Below are positions 11,700 to 22,463 of a stretch of 39,864 nt of DNA, one piece after another. The position numbers were made by a program, and so were the translations under genes. Position 1 is the stretch's first letter. Each line of letters starts with the position of its first letter. This DNA is from Schoenoplectus triqueter (lineage: Eukaryota; Streptophyta; Magnoliopsida; Poales; Cyperaceae): NCBI GenBank assembly GCA_964058805.1, contig CAXKVV010000037.1, forward strand, positions 1 to 39,864, written 5' to 3'. The notes beneath the pieces are model-generated. The model was not told where the DNA came from, did not search any database, and saw only the letters and a program-made list of their open reading frames with translations.

Positions 11700-11819
11700 A
11701 AAGCACAATTAAAATTAGAGTGCTTTAATTTTTAACGGTCATAATTTTTAATAGAAAATTTTAATCAGAACTTGTTATGTGGTCATAAAAAACTCATGAC
11801 GACATATATAAAGTTCATG
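11700..11819. repeat. Relic of CACTA internal sequence into which the next CACTA inserted
   Basis: About 11730-11815 (GGTCATAATTTTTAATAGAAAATTTTAATCAGAACTTG and onward) aligns with 17290-17375 (GCCATAACTTTTGATAGAAAACTCCGATTGACGCTTG and onward), which lies inside the older CACTA element at 16917-17913. The first element therefore appears to have landed in a decayed copy of related transposon sequence. Confidence 0.55.
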
Positions 11820-13367
11820 CACTACCAGAAAAAATTGATTTAGAACCGTCTATTTAGAACCGGTTTTTTAAAAAACGGGTGTTAAAAAGTGACAGTGGCA
11901 TATTTGTAAATTTTATTAAAATTATTAGAACCGGTTTTGTATAATAACCGGTTATAAGTTTTTTTATTAAAACCGGTTTTATAATAACCGGTTTTATTTG
12001 ATTTAATTAAAACCGGTTATAACAAAACCGGTTCTAAAATTTCTGGGTGATCCCGTTTCGATTCAATCTAATGACTTTTATTCGGTGCTCATCATGTCAT
12101 TTTTTTTTAATTTTATCGTCCCTTTTGACTGACTGTTTTGACTATTATGCATGTATACCCTTATACTTTAGTATTGATTGAATTATTGTAGTACATACAA
12201 AAGCTACAATGAGCAATTTATTAATAAATATAGTTGATTTCGGTTTAATCGTATTACAAGGGCAAGGGCAACCGTGCATTTCCCCCCGTCTCCTAGTCTT
12301 AATGAATTGCTCATTGTAGAACCGCTTTTCTAAAATTTTTGTAAAACCGGTTCTAATTCATAAAATTGAATTAGAACCGGGTTTTATAAAACCGGTTCTA
12401 ATTCAATTTTATGAATTAGAACCGCTTTTTATAAAAACTGGTTCTAATTCAATTTTATGAATTAGAACCGCTTTTTGATAAAAACCGGTTCTAATTAATA
12501 TGAATTAGAACCGCTTTTTAATAAAAACCGGCTCTAAAGAAATTCTTTGCATCAACCAATAGAATTTCAGTTTTTTGCTCCCACGGATTGCTATATTTTT
12601 CAATCTAACCGTTGGTTCATGCTTATCCGACGATCTAAAAACCAAAAATCAAAAATCTATATCCCACGGATTATCACTCTTCATCCTCCTATTTCATATA
12701 TAAAAGAGATATTGAGAGACAGAGAAAGAGAAAGAGCAAATGTCGTCTTGAAGAAAGAAAAAAGAAAGGAAAGAGAAAGACAGATTTGAATCTCGTCTTG
12801 AAGCTCAAAAATGGATTTGATGTTTATTTGAAGTTTTTAGCTTAGTTTTTTTATTTTTTCTTTAGAAATTATAAAGATAGAAAATTTGTCAGATTTTCTT
12901 TAATATGTAAATTATATATAATTATTTTGTTAATGAAATATACGTTATTAGTTAATGATAAAATTAAATTATTTAATCAAAATTTAAAAAAAATCAGAAC
13001 TAGAGAATAATAAGAAAAAAACTATTTTTTAGTAAATAGTACCATCACAAAATATTAAGAAAGATAATAATGTATTATCCAGGCAGTGTAGTGGAGATAT
13101 TTGAGAGAAATTGGCAAACTCAAATTATTTGACTTTCCGTTGAATGTGTGCAATAGTTTAGAACCGGTTATTTGAAATAACCGGTTCTAAAGGTTAGAGT
13201 TTAGAACCGGTTATTTCAAATAACCGGTTCTAAAGGTTAGATTTTAGAACCGGTTATTTTGAAATAACCGGTTCTAAATGTTAGCACCGCATAGTTTTAG
13301 AACCGGTTGTATAACCGGTGCTAAATCCTTTATATAACCGGTTCTAAAATATTTTTTTGTGGTAGTG
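11820..13367. mobile_element. Non-autonomous CACTA (En/Spm-like) element, 1,548 bp
   Basis: It begins CACTACCAGAAAAAATTG and ends CAAATTTTTTTG-like sequence closing in TTTTGTGGTAGTG, giving inverted ends CACTACCA(G/C)AAAAAA. The 3-bp target duplication ATG is present at 11817-11819 and 13368-13370, as required for CACTA elements. Both subterminal regions are packed with the palindrome AACCGGTT in TTAGAACCGGTT units (11850-12030, 12320-12540 and 13155-13345), resembling the subterminal transposase-binding repeats of this superfamily. The middle contains a GA-rich leader-like stretch at 12700-12790 but no transposase. An 80-codon frame at 12547-12789 is low-complexity and probably not translated. 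Confidence 0.93.
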
Positions 13368-13370
13368 ATG

Positions 13371-14016
13371 GCTAATAAAAACTTATGAAGATAACTTTCG
13401 GACTGAAAAGAGTTTATCTTGACCCTCAACATGCTGTTTAAATTTTTTAGATCTGTATTTTATTTTTTATTTTTTTCGACTTCTGACCCCTAAAGAAAGA
13501 AGTGCAAGCTTCGCTTTTTGCAACTCGATGCAAGAAAATAAACGCGCTAGAGTAGGAATAAATCTTATTCAGAAGAGCAATCATAAATTACATAGTTGGG
13601 TACATAAACTACAATTTAGATCGAGTAAACCCGCAATACCAAGAAGATGGAGATACGATGGTTTTGGAAGCTATTTCCAATCCCGTATTTCCTTAGAATG
13701 TCTTCTTTATACTAACAAAATCTGCATTCGTAATGAATTCATTTCAGCAGGCAAGGCGATGCTTTTTTAGTTCTTTTAGAGTGAGTTTTTGGATATTTAG
13801 AAATTATATAGTTTTTCGTATGAGTAAGATGTATATATTCACAATACATATAGATGCAGAGGCGAAACAATGAATGATCGGTCATGGGTGTCTAGGTCAA
13901 GAAAGTAAGATGTCGGGTCAAAATTTTTTTTTTTCACTGCACAAAATTTATTTTTTTAGTAGATCAAGAAGGTGTTCGGGCGTCGGCTGATACCTATCTT
14001 AGCGCCACCCTGTATA
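13371..14016. other. Intergenic with a coding-like or organelle-like island at 13490-13770
   Basis: 13490-13770 has more balanced composition than the flanks and an 80-codon plus frame (13528-13770) rich in Arg, Ser, Ile and Trp. Its texture (AAGTGCAAGCTTCGCTTTTTGC) resembles organellar DNA, so a transferred mitochondrial or plastid fragment is possible, but I cannot name the source gene. The remainder is AT-rich and featureless. Confidence 0.3.
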
Positions 14017-14580
14017 GCTGGATTATGATGCTTTGCAAAATAAAAATTTATTCTTGCTTTGACATTAAATTTCACATCTCGATGGCTGAAAATGATCAAT
14101 TTAAGTTACTTAATAATTTCTTTATATTAAAATTTTATATTAATTTTTATGATTTTTTGAGCTTTCTAGCTATTTTTAAATTATTTTTTAAAATAGTCCT
14201 AAAACAGACCATTTACTTATCTTAAACAAGGCTAATTTTAAAAATAATTTCAAAAATAGATGAAAAGCTAAAAAAATTATGAAATTTAATATCCAATGAG
14301 ATTTTAACATAAAAAAATTATTGAGTAATTTAGATTGATAATTTGAACCATCATAATATGAAATTTGATACCAAAATAGTAGTGATTTTTTTCTTTGCAA
14401 TGTACCATCAAGTGATTTTTTAACTATCTCAAAAAATAAAAAATTGTAAAAATTATAAAATTTTAACTAGATGTTTATATTAAAATCATTTTGAGTAGTT
14501 TGGATTGACCAATTTGATTTTAAAAATAAAAAACCGATTCATAACACAAAGACATTTTGTGCTATGCATAGCGCTATAAC
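14017..14580. mobile_element. MITE of the TA-associated palindromic-end group (composite, about 560 bp)
   Basis: Left end GGATTATGATGCTTTGCAAAA; right end contains GTGCTATGCATAGCGC (14559-14574), a near-perfect palindrome, and closes in GCTATAACC. A large foldback lies inside: about 14025-14215 pairs with 14220-14400. The right part 14400-14580 aligns with the right half of the MITE at 22462-22880. A TC/TA microsatellite follows at 14588-14612. It may be one element nested in another. No protein is encoded. Confidence 0.6.
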
Positions 14581-14604
14581 CAAATTTCTCTCTCTCTCTC
14601 TCTA

Positions 14605-14997
14605 TATATATAGTAAAAATACCATGAGCTTAAGCTCACGGAGGCTTTTCGTGAGTTTAACTCAAAATGTATATGAAATCATCTCTAAATTTTAATTTAT
14701 CATGCTCATTAAATTCTTTATATGAAAATCTTATGGGATGCAAAAATTTGGAGTGTTTTGAGCTTTTTAAATCACCGTTTTTATTTTTAAAAATGATGAT
14801 CAAATATTTATTATTTTATTATTATTTTTAGAGCTAATTTTCAAAAATTTAAAACTATGTCTTAAAAAACTCAAAACACTCCAAATTTTTGCATCCTATA
14901 AGATTTTCGTATAAAGAATTTAATGAGCATGATAAATTAAAATTTGGAGATGATTTGTTATACTTTTTGAGTTAAACTCATAGTATCTTTACTATAT
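14605..14997. mobile_element. Foldback MITE between TA tracts, about 390 bp
   Basis: The sequence ATATATAGTAAAAATACCATGAG starts an arm that runs to about 14775 (GGAGTGTTTTGAG). The inverted copy begins at CTCAAAACACTCC (about 14871) and ends in ATCTTTACTATATATATA near 14998. Arms are about 130-170 bp and well conserved around AAATTTTAATTTATCATGCTCATTAAATTCTTTAT. It is flanked on both sides by TATATATA. No coding capacity. Confidence 0.75.
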
Positions 14998-15010
14998 ATA
15001 TATGTATGGA

Positions 15011-15411
15011 GTCCGACTATGATGCTTTACAAAGCACAGAGGCGTTGTGTGCTTTACGTTATATTTTTAATTTTAAGTCAGAAATAGTCGATCTGAACCG
15101 TTCAATCTAATATTCATATAAAAATATATTAGTAAAATAAATTTTATATTTTTTAGAAAATTTTTTGCTATTTTTTCTGATGAGGAGAAAATGATTTGAT
15201 CTGAGAATTCTGGTTCATCCAAAAATGATGATTTTTCCCCTATTCAAAAAAATAGCAAATGAATTCTAAAAAATATAAAATTTGGTTTACTAATAGATTT
15301 TGATATGGAGATTAGATTGAGCAGTTTGGATCGATCATTTTTGACTTAAAATTAAAAATAGAGCGCAAAACACACTACGCTTTTATACTTTGCAAAGCAC
15401 CATAGCCTAAT
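15011..15411. mobile_element. TA-associated palindromic-end MITE, copy related to 22001-22403
   Basis: Left end CCGACTATGATGCTTTACAAAGCAC and right end TACTTTGCAAAGCACCATAGCC are inverted relative to each other, with longer arms containing AGTCAGAAATAGTCGATCTGAACC and its inverted counterpart near 15330-15360. The sequence aligns along nearly its whole length with 22001-22403. (TA)n follows at once (15411-15431). Confidence 0.8.
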
Positions 15412-15431
15412 TATATATATATATATATATA
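15411..15431. repeat. (TA)n microsatellite
   Basis: About 20 bases of alternating T/A at the MITE edge. Confidence 0.9.
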
Positions 15432-15949
15432 CATATTCTTTGTTATTAAGGAAAATAATTAAAATCACCCTTTAGTACATTCAAGACTTTCAAGGACATT
15501 TTTTTTTCTAAATTATTTAAAAAAAATAAGGACCTCCAGTTAATTGTACAAATCTATTTTAGAATTTAATTTCTTTCGCCCTTGGCGCCACACTACTCCC
15601 AAAGGAATCAATAACGTTTCAGAGACCAGTAACAAGATAGAGAGAAGACAACTAGTGATAGTTACAACTGCTTTTCGAATTAATTTGCTAATTCTGAAAG
15701 TAAACCAAAAGCACGACTATTGTTTACTCATAAATTACTTTATTTTCGGGAAATAAACGGTCAATATTAGAACATAACTTAAAGTTTACATCTCCATATT
15801 TATTTCTGTGCAAAAAAAGAAAAAAAATGTAGCTAGATGTATAAAGCATCGAAATTTCAAGGTAGTCGTTTTCGCTATCATTCACGCCTTAAAAGTGCAA
15901 ACTCTATCTCTTACATATCAATTCGTCTGACCAAATACAAACAAATAAA
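15432..15949. other. AT-rich intergenic stretch, nothing recognised
   Basis: A 70-codon plus frame at 15544-15756 has no recognisable domain. No terminal repeats or RNA genes are visible. Confidence 0.35.
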
Positions 15950-16200
15950 ATTCATATATAGATTCTAAAGCTCCTAGTACATGAATAGTATAGATTCGTT
16001 GGAATTAAAACGAACGAACGAAATTCATCAAACAAATCCAATTACAGATTAATCATGCTTTATATATAGTACATGAATAGTATGGACTATGGATCGATGC
16101 GTTTGGACCATTTTACAGATTAATTATCAAACAAATCCAATTACAGATTAATCATCAAACAAATCCAACTTTTCGTTTAGAGCATGAAAAAAAGGACAGA
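15950..16200. repeat. Dispersed duplication, copy A (lacks the hAT MITE)
   Basis: ACATGAATAGTATAGATTCG, AATTAAAACGAACGAACGAAATTCAT, ATGGATCGATGCGTTTGGACC and AACTTTTCGTTTAGAGCATGA occur here in the same order as diverged counterparts at 18440-19110. Copy A also contains a short internal repeat, ATCAAACAAATCCAA, present three times between 16028 and 16170. At ATCGATGC (16092-16099) it has a single uninterrupted site where copy B carries a 460-bp MITE. Confidence 0.75.
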
Positions 16201-16916
16201 TAGGTTCGTTAACCAGGACTGGCAATCTTACTTTTTTCTCTCTCCCTCTCTCTCTCTTTTAAAGAACAAGGAGGATAGTTTATATATACAGTATATCTTT
16301 TGTTTTATTTTCTCCACAGATTTTTTTTAATGCAATTCTGAATGGAATTTTGGTTATTGAGATGACAAATATGGTATCATGTACGTATGGAACGGCGACA
16401 CCAAAAATGGTATGTTGTTTTCATCCCTCTGACGTCCGAACAGACTTTATTTTTTCTAAGCAAAACTTTTTTCTTTTTTTAAAGAAAGAATCTGTTTCTA
16501 TATACAAAGAGAACCATATCATCTAATTATGTTAACAATCTCTAAAAAAAATCAATTTTAATTCATCCAAGTTCTTTTTAATATTTTATATTAGATTAAG
16601 CGGTCAAAAAGAAAACAAATTTGAATGCCTATAATATAGTATAAATTGAATTTGAATGTATATGCCTTTTGAACACTTAATTTAATATAAAATAAATTTG
16701 AAAAATTATGAAATTTTACATAGATACATTTCTTCTAAATTAGAACAGGATAAACTATTAGAGTTAGAGAATTGAGTAATTTTTTTGAGATAGGAGACAA
16801 ATAGCCTATTATCTAAATTTTATAAAATGAAATTGACAAAAATTCAGAGAAGAGAAAAATAGAAATAATTTGAAATAGAAACATAATCACAAAAAAAACA
16901 AAAATAAAAGAGTGTT
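16201..16916. other. AT-rich intergenic stretch with a (CT)n patch
   Basis: A CT-rich patch lies at 16238-16258. The remainder is AT-rich without a recognisable gene, terminal repeat or RNA. Confidence 0.4.
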
Positions 16917-17913
16917 GTGTCCAGCACTGTTATTTTTGCGCTGACATTTGATAACAGTTATTTATAAAAAAACCGTTAGCAAAACTTTTTGTGCTGGATT
17001 TTTGCTAATGATTTTTAATAAATAACCATTAGCAAAGGTTCATGAGCAAAAAATCTAATATATATCATCCCATCAATAACATTTGCTCTCACAGATTGCC
17101 TATCTTACCATTCGTTCATCCCAATCCTACAATCTAAAAATCAAAATTCAAAAATAAAAATTTTACAGATTACGAACCCCTTTTCATTTTTATATATATA
17201 AAAAAGAGATATGAGAGACAAAGAGAGAAATAAGAAAGAAAGAAGAGATTATATAGAAAAAATAAAAACCGAAATCTGACTATCTCAACTTCAAACAGCC
17301 ATAACTTTTGATAGAAAACTCCGATTGACGCTTGCCATACGGCCACGGAAAACTTACGACGAGATCTACAAGATTAATGACTATTATTTTCGCCGCCATT
17401 TTCAGGGCCAAAAAACATCGTCTTGACCTTCAAAAATGCATTTGAAATTTTTAGTTCAGTTTTTTTTCTTAGAACTTGTATAAGTTTTCATGTTATTGAA
17501 TAATCAAGATGTGTTATTCAATAAATGTTTTTTAATTGTATGAATAATTATTTTTCTTTTATATTAATTATTGAATGAATAATATGATGTATGTCACAAT
17601 GCTTATCATTTGTCATTTGTTCTTATATAATTTATTGTTCTTAGTTTTTTTTTATCTGTATAGAAAGTTAAATTTGTAAAAAAATATTTTCTAACGGTTT
17701 ATTAGCAAAAACTGTTAGCAAAAATTCAAAAAAAACTCACAACACCCTTTGCTAACGGTTGTTGGCCAAAAATCGTTAGCAAATGTCCGTCCAATACTCA
17801 TCTTTTTCTAACGGTTGCTTATACTTTTCCTAACCCTCCATTACTAACGGTTGTAAAACCGTTATTAGTAAATTACTTTAAAATCGTTAGTAAAGCCCAG
17901 TTATGCTGTAGTG
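16917..17913. mobile_element. Older CACTA-type element, about 1 kb, degraded left end
   Basis: The right end reads inward as CACTACAGCATAACTGGGC (17913 backward), a standard CACTA terminus. The left end GTGTCCAGCACTG has lost the CACTA motif, and no 3-bp target duplication matches. Subterminal repeats of the CCGTTAGCAAA / TAACGGTT type crowd both ends (16970-17035 and 17690-17890). The middle 17060-17240 aligns with 12540-12790 of the other CACTA (CACAGATTGCCTATCTTACC versus CACGGATTGCTATATTTTTC, and a shared GA-rich stretch), so the two share ancestry. No transposase remains. Confidence 0.75.
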
Positions 17914-17924
17914 ACATGATCAAT

Positions 17925-18170
17925 TTATTTTTGAATCATGTCGGCTCGGATTGGGTTCGGGTCGAGTTAACCCATCGGGTTAGATCAATAATTGACACCT
18001 CTACAATAACTCATACGGTCCAAATTCATTAGCTAATCGGATATAAAAAAAATGAACAACTCCACATATATTTTTATCTAATAAATTCAGAGGATCATAA
18101 ATTAAATTTACAAAATAAATAAATAAAAAATTGGCTCAAAATATTATTTTTTAAAATTGAGGATAACTAA
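17925..18170. repeat. Dispersed repeat, partner of 39510-39690
   Basis: Part 17935-17997 resembles a hAT-MITE end (GGCTCGGATTGGGTTCGGGT ... AATAATTGACACCTCTA). Part 18003-18170 aligns with 39545-39690: shared AAATTCATTA, TTAATCGGAT/CTAATCGGAT, TAATAAAT(C/T), and ATTATTTTTTAAAATT. Probably pieces of the same dispersed element at both sites. Confidence 0.6.
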
Positions 18171-18330
18171 ACATGGATGTACTGCCGCCAACTGATCCGT
18201 CAAGCATTCTCACTCCGCTGACTACGATAGCAGTAAGAAGACGGCCTCCTAATTGATTAGAGATATGTGGTGTGGTGCTGAAGTTGTTTAAGCTTACAAA
18301 TACAATAATAGCAAACAAGTATGTAAGCAT
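18151..18330 (-). CDS. Possible small secreted peptide, 59 residues, unrecognised
   Basis: On the minus strand an ATG at 18330 opens a 59-codon frame ending at 18151. It begins MLTYLFAIIVFVSLNNFSTT, which looks like a cleavable signal peptide: a hydrophobic core with polar residues after. The mature part would be about 35-40 residues, Gly/Ser-rich, without cysteines (VSGVRMLDGSVGGSTSMF). The frame extends upstream to an ATG at 18399, but the inner start gives the better signal peptide. Composition is more balanced than the surroundings. It matches no peptide-hormone family I can name. The region lies between repeats, so a chance frame or decayed fragment is quite possible. Confidence 0.25.
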   Translation of the reverse strand: MLTYLFAIIVFVSLNNFSTTPHISNQLGGRLLTAIVVSGVRMLDGSVGGSTSMFSYPQF

Positions 18331-18439
18331 ACGTAAGAAATGATGAATGTATGATGTGTCAAAAAAGATGTAGATGTCCGATCCTTTAACCTTTCGCATA
18401 AATATATGGTGTTTTCATTTCGATATCATGAGCAACATA

Positions 18440-19110
18440 ATAACCATGATATATTCAATCTTCATAATACATGAATAGTATGAAATTTGTCTGCATTAAA
18501 ACAAACAAAATAAATTCATGACATGGAACTTTTATTGCACATGAATATATAAATATGGATCGGTGCTAGGGCTGTCAATTATTGACCAGATCCGACGGGT
18601 TAATTTGATCAAATCCGATCCGATATGTTTCAAAAATAAATGGATCGGGTATGGATTTAATTTTTTTTACTAAAATCGGATCGGATCGAGTTCAGGTCGA
18701 CCTGACCCGACCTGATTAATTATATTTTTTAAAGTAATTTTATGATTTAGTACTAATATAAACTTAAATGTACATTAATTATACACTAATTAAGATTAAT
18801 TATAAATTAATCAATATTTTATTACTTAAAATTATATAAAAATAATTAATAAATATTTAATTATTTTACACAGGTCATGTCGGGTCGAAACGTGACCCGT
18901 CAGATTGGATATGAGTTAAAAAAATTTGACCTAAATTTAATTAGATCAGATTCGAATCAGATAAAATAAAATAAAATAATATAATCTGACCCGAACCCAA
19001 CCCGATCCGACCCATTAACACCCCTAATCGGTGCACTTGGCCCGTTTTAGATCAGATGGATTAATTATTGAAACAATGTCGAACTTTTTCATAGCACGAG
19101 AAAAATGTTG
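18440..19110. repeat. Dispersed duplication, copy B (carries the hAT MITE)
   Basis: Outside the MITE, ACATGAATAGTATGAAATTTG, GCATTAAAACAAACAAAATAAATTCAT, ATGGATCGGTGC ... ACTTGGCCCGTTTTAGATCAG and AACTTTTTCATAGCACGAG match copy A at 15950-16200 in order. The two copies are clearly diverged, so the duplication is not recent. Confidence 0.75.
18567..19026. mobile_element. hAT-type MITE, 460 bp, perfect 8-bp target duplication
   Basis: Ends TAGGGCTGTCAATTATTGACC and (reading inward from the right) TAGGGGTGTTAATGGGTCGG are the standard plant hAT-MITE termini. Target duplication ATCGGTGC is perfect at 18559-18566 and 19027-19034. The related segment at 16092-16099 has a single ATCGATGC with no insertion. 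Both flanks of the interior are rich in GGATCGGATC / GACCCGA motifs. No coding sequence. Confidence 0.95.
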
Positions 19111-21585
19111 ATGTTATATATGGGATCTTGAAGTGGTCTGTTTAATCGAATTGGTGTTTCTAACTCGGAATTCCATGATGGAGCCGGAACAATTATAAAA
19201 GAGGGTTACGAAGAAGCAAATTAATTGTATTAAATTATTAAAATTAATCTTTAAAAATATTACTTATTCATAATAGTGAGTATAATTTATCATGAAATAT
19301 TATGAGAGATGATATATATAATATGTTGGAGAGGTGACAAATACACAATATATATCATTGTATTACTTGAAAATTCCATTTTTATCGATAGTTGATAGCC
19401 TGATAGTGGACACTTCATTCATAACGGAAACAATATCAATTTTAACAAAGTCATATCAAAATCTTAAATTAATGAAACAATTACCTATGGTGAAACAAGG
19501 AAATTTAGAAAAAAAATAGCATAACTACAAGTATCTAAACTTACCATATCAAGTAATTAAGCGTACAATAAAAAAATAATTTAATAACAGAACTTATTAT
19601 TATTATATTATGCATATAAAAGATGATGAATTTTTGTGCAAATTTTGTCGTCGATCAAAAGGTTTGTGATTTAAAAAGAAGCGAAAGTACTACTTGCCTT
19701 AATTAATGGAATACATATGAAATAACACTCAAAATTGTATAAAATTTTTTAAACACAACCAATTATCACAGAATATAATTTTAAATTTAATTTGAAAAAC
19801 ATTTTATCTTTGTAATTATCATCACAAAAATTGCCCAATAATTCGTGGCAGCGATACAATGACGCAAATCCCCTAAAAATAGGGAGGAAATATCCACTTT
19901 CTCTTTTTAGGAAAAGATGAGGATAAATCCAACCCTCAAATTTCATTGATATTGGTCTCGACAAGCTTTTAAAGAAACTTTGTTTTAACTTTTAAAGTTC
20001 GCTTTAACTTCATCAGAATCTTTAATGTTAAATAATTTTTTTATTTAAACTGTTAAAACTGTTAAATAACTCCATTTAAATTGTTTAAACTTAAAATTAT
20101 TGCCTTATCATTAAAATCTATGCAATCTTTTTTTAAAAGCTTCGGTCTCAATTTTATTTGATTCAAATTTACAGAAAAGAAAAAAAAAGAAAAACAAACA
20201 AAACAGAGGAAACAATTACAAGGCTACGTATAATCATTTACCAGAATAAGTCTAATGTTAAAACCATAGAGGAAGTATCCATTTAATTGTAAAATTTTTG
20301 GAGGGGCGTCATGACAGAACTTGTTTTTTTTTTTAATTATATCAACAACTTAATTTTTACGATTACAATTCATGAAACTTAAATTTTGATCTTGTTGAGT
20401 ATTACATACAAAACATATGCACAAAAAATATTACAAATAAATTTTGATTTATTAGAGCATGCATCAACATATAAAAAAAACAACAACAGCTGATTACAAC
20501 TATTTTTCTCATTGATTTTTTTCACATTTTCATCCAGTATCAAATGATCTAAATAAAAATTTTGTAAACAACTTTTACAATGTGATATTCAAACAAGATT
20601 AATGATTTGAAATTGAAATCATAAGTGTAACATAAAGTGGTGGCTTGCGGTGTCAAAAAAAAAATGTTAATCCTTTCTGACAAATACATACTATTTTAAT
20701 TTATCTTAATTTGAAAGATATAGAGTAACATTCATAAGTTGACTGGAAATTGTTCTATTTTTTTTGTTTGTTTGAATAGACCGTTTGGGATGATTAATTT
20801 CTATATCATAAACAAAAAGATGCAATTAATGATTGAGAAATGTTTGCATCCACCAAAAAACAATTAAAACATTTACACCCCATGTTCAGTAAAAAATATT
20901 GAACGACTAACATAATTAAATTTAAAAAATATCTGTATTCAAATTAATTAATATATAACCGTCATTAATAATTATATCAGTCATTTAAATTTTATGATGC
21001 ACTTATTGGTGAAAAGTTTTAACTATTTTTTAGATGGATAACTCTCTCTTAATGATTCATGGAGGTGGAATTCGGTTAGCTCTTCTATTTAGGTAATTCG
21101 CTCGGAAATACAAGTAGTGGCGCAGGATGTGCTGCCCCATACTAGGAGGCCCCTGTACCTTGATGAAATTTAATACTTTTGGATGAATGTATATTTAGGA
21201 TATTAATTATATCGCACTCAGAGGGATCGATCAGGCGGCGCAGCACGTTAGATGTTGGGTACACTTCAGACTACTGTTAGAAAAATCTCGGATGGATAAA
21301 ATATTTAATGCGGGTGGGGTTTGTTGTCTGATCTTCCTTTTATTTTTCATTCATTATTTTCAAATTGCTTCATATAACTATTACCGACGTTACCCTTAGT
21401 TATCTCTTTCGTACTCCTTCTGTGAGTATTTATTGCTCACATAATTCCATTTAACAATTGTTACAAATTGATGCTGGCTAAGACAGAGGGATAACACAAG
21501 GATTTTCTTCAACTATTGTGTGCAGCACGGATAAGATGCTTCGAGAGAAATACCACATTAACACTTTTACAATTAAGACTCTGAT
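19111..21585. other. Long AT-rich intergenic stretch; a more complex patch at 21060-21330
   Basis: No domain, RNA gene or convincing terminal repeat is visible. Short frames at 19334-19519 (+) and 19749-19964 (-) show nothing familiar. 21060-21330 is richer in G/C (GGCGCAGGATGTGCTGCCCC, GGCGGCGCAGCACG) and may be a gene or transposon remnant, but I cannot identify it. Confidence 0.35.
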
Positions 21586-21990
21586 GCTATATATATCACG
21601 GATAGCTCTCATATTATAGATTATTTTTTTATTCTCGAAATCTAAATAATTGATTTGAACTATCTAAAATGATTGACATATGAAAAATTAGTTAAGGGCC
21701 TAATTTTATATATTTTAAAAAAAATTACTATTTTTTAGAATACTATGAAAATCACTTTCTTTGAATGAATCATAATAATTAAATCAAGTGATTATCAAAC
21801 TATTTAAAAAAATAATATATTTTTTAAAAAAATAGTAAAATTATTTAAAAAATTTAAAATTTAATCACTAACTAGTCTTTCATATGTAAACCATTTTGAA
21901 TAGTTCAGATCGATCATTTAAATTTTGAAAATGGAAAAATGATCCATAGCACTGGAGCGATCTATGTTATGGATAGCACCGTATCACCAT
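21586..21990. mobile_element. TA-associated MITE, diverged member
   Basis: Set between TATATATA at about 21588-21596 and 21990-21999. The arms share ATTTGAACTATCTAAAATGATT (left) with the inverted AACCATTTTGAATAGTTCAGATCGATC (right), and both halves contain the AAATTTTATAT(A/T)TTTT / AGTGATTTTC blocks of the group. The right end has TTATGGATAGCACCG. No coding. Confidence 0.65.
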
Positions 21991-22000
21991 ATATATATAG

Positions 22001-22400
22001 TGTCCGATTATGGTGCTTTGCAAAGCACAAAGGCGTTGTGTATTTTGCGCTCTATTTTTAATTTCAAGTCAGAAATAATCGATCTGAACCGTTCAATCTA
22101 ATATTCATATAAAAATCTATTCATAAATCAAATTTTATATTTTTTAATTTTTTTTACTATTTTTTCTGATGAGGAGAAAATGACTTTATCTGAGAATTCA
22201 GATTCATCCAAAAATGACAGTTTCCCTCCTATTAAAAAAAATAGCAAATAAATTCCAAAAAAAAAATATAAAATTTGGTTTACTAATAGATTTTGATATG
22301 GAGATTAGATTGAGCGGTTTGGATCGATCATTTCTGACTTAAAATTAATAATAAAGCGCAAAGCACACAACACTCTTGTGCTTTGCAAAGAACCATAGCC

Positions 22401-22403
<3 letters not shown>
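22001..22403. mobile_element. TA-associated palindromic-end MITE, copy related to 15011-15411
   Basis: The left end carries the perfect palindrome GTGCTTTGCAAAGCAC (22013-22028). The right end has the same sequence with one change (22378-22393). The arms include TCAGAAATAATCGATCTGAACC and its inverse near 22320-22345. It aligns along its length with the 15 kb copy. Flanked by TA tracts on both sides. Confidence 0.85.

Positions 22404-22460
<57 letters not shown>
22404..22460. repeat. (TA)n microsatellite
   Basis: About 57 bases of alternating T/A between two MITEs. Open frames across it encode only Ile-Tyr repeats and are artefacts. Confidence 0.97.
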
Positions 22461-22463
<3 letters not shown>

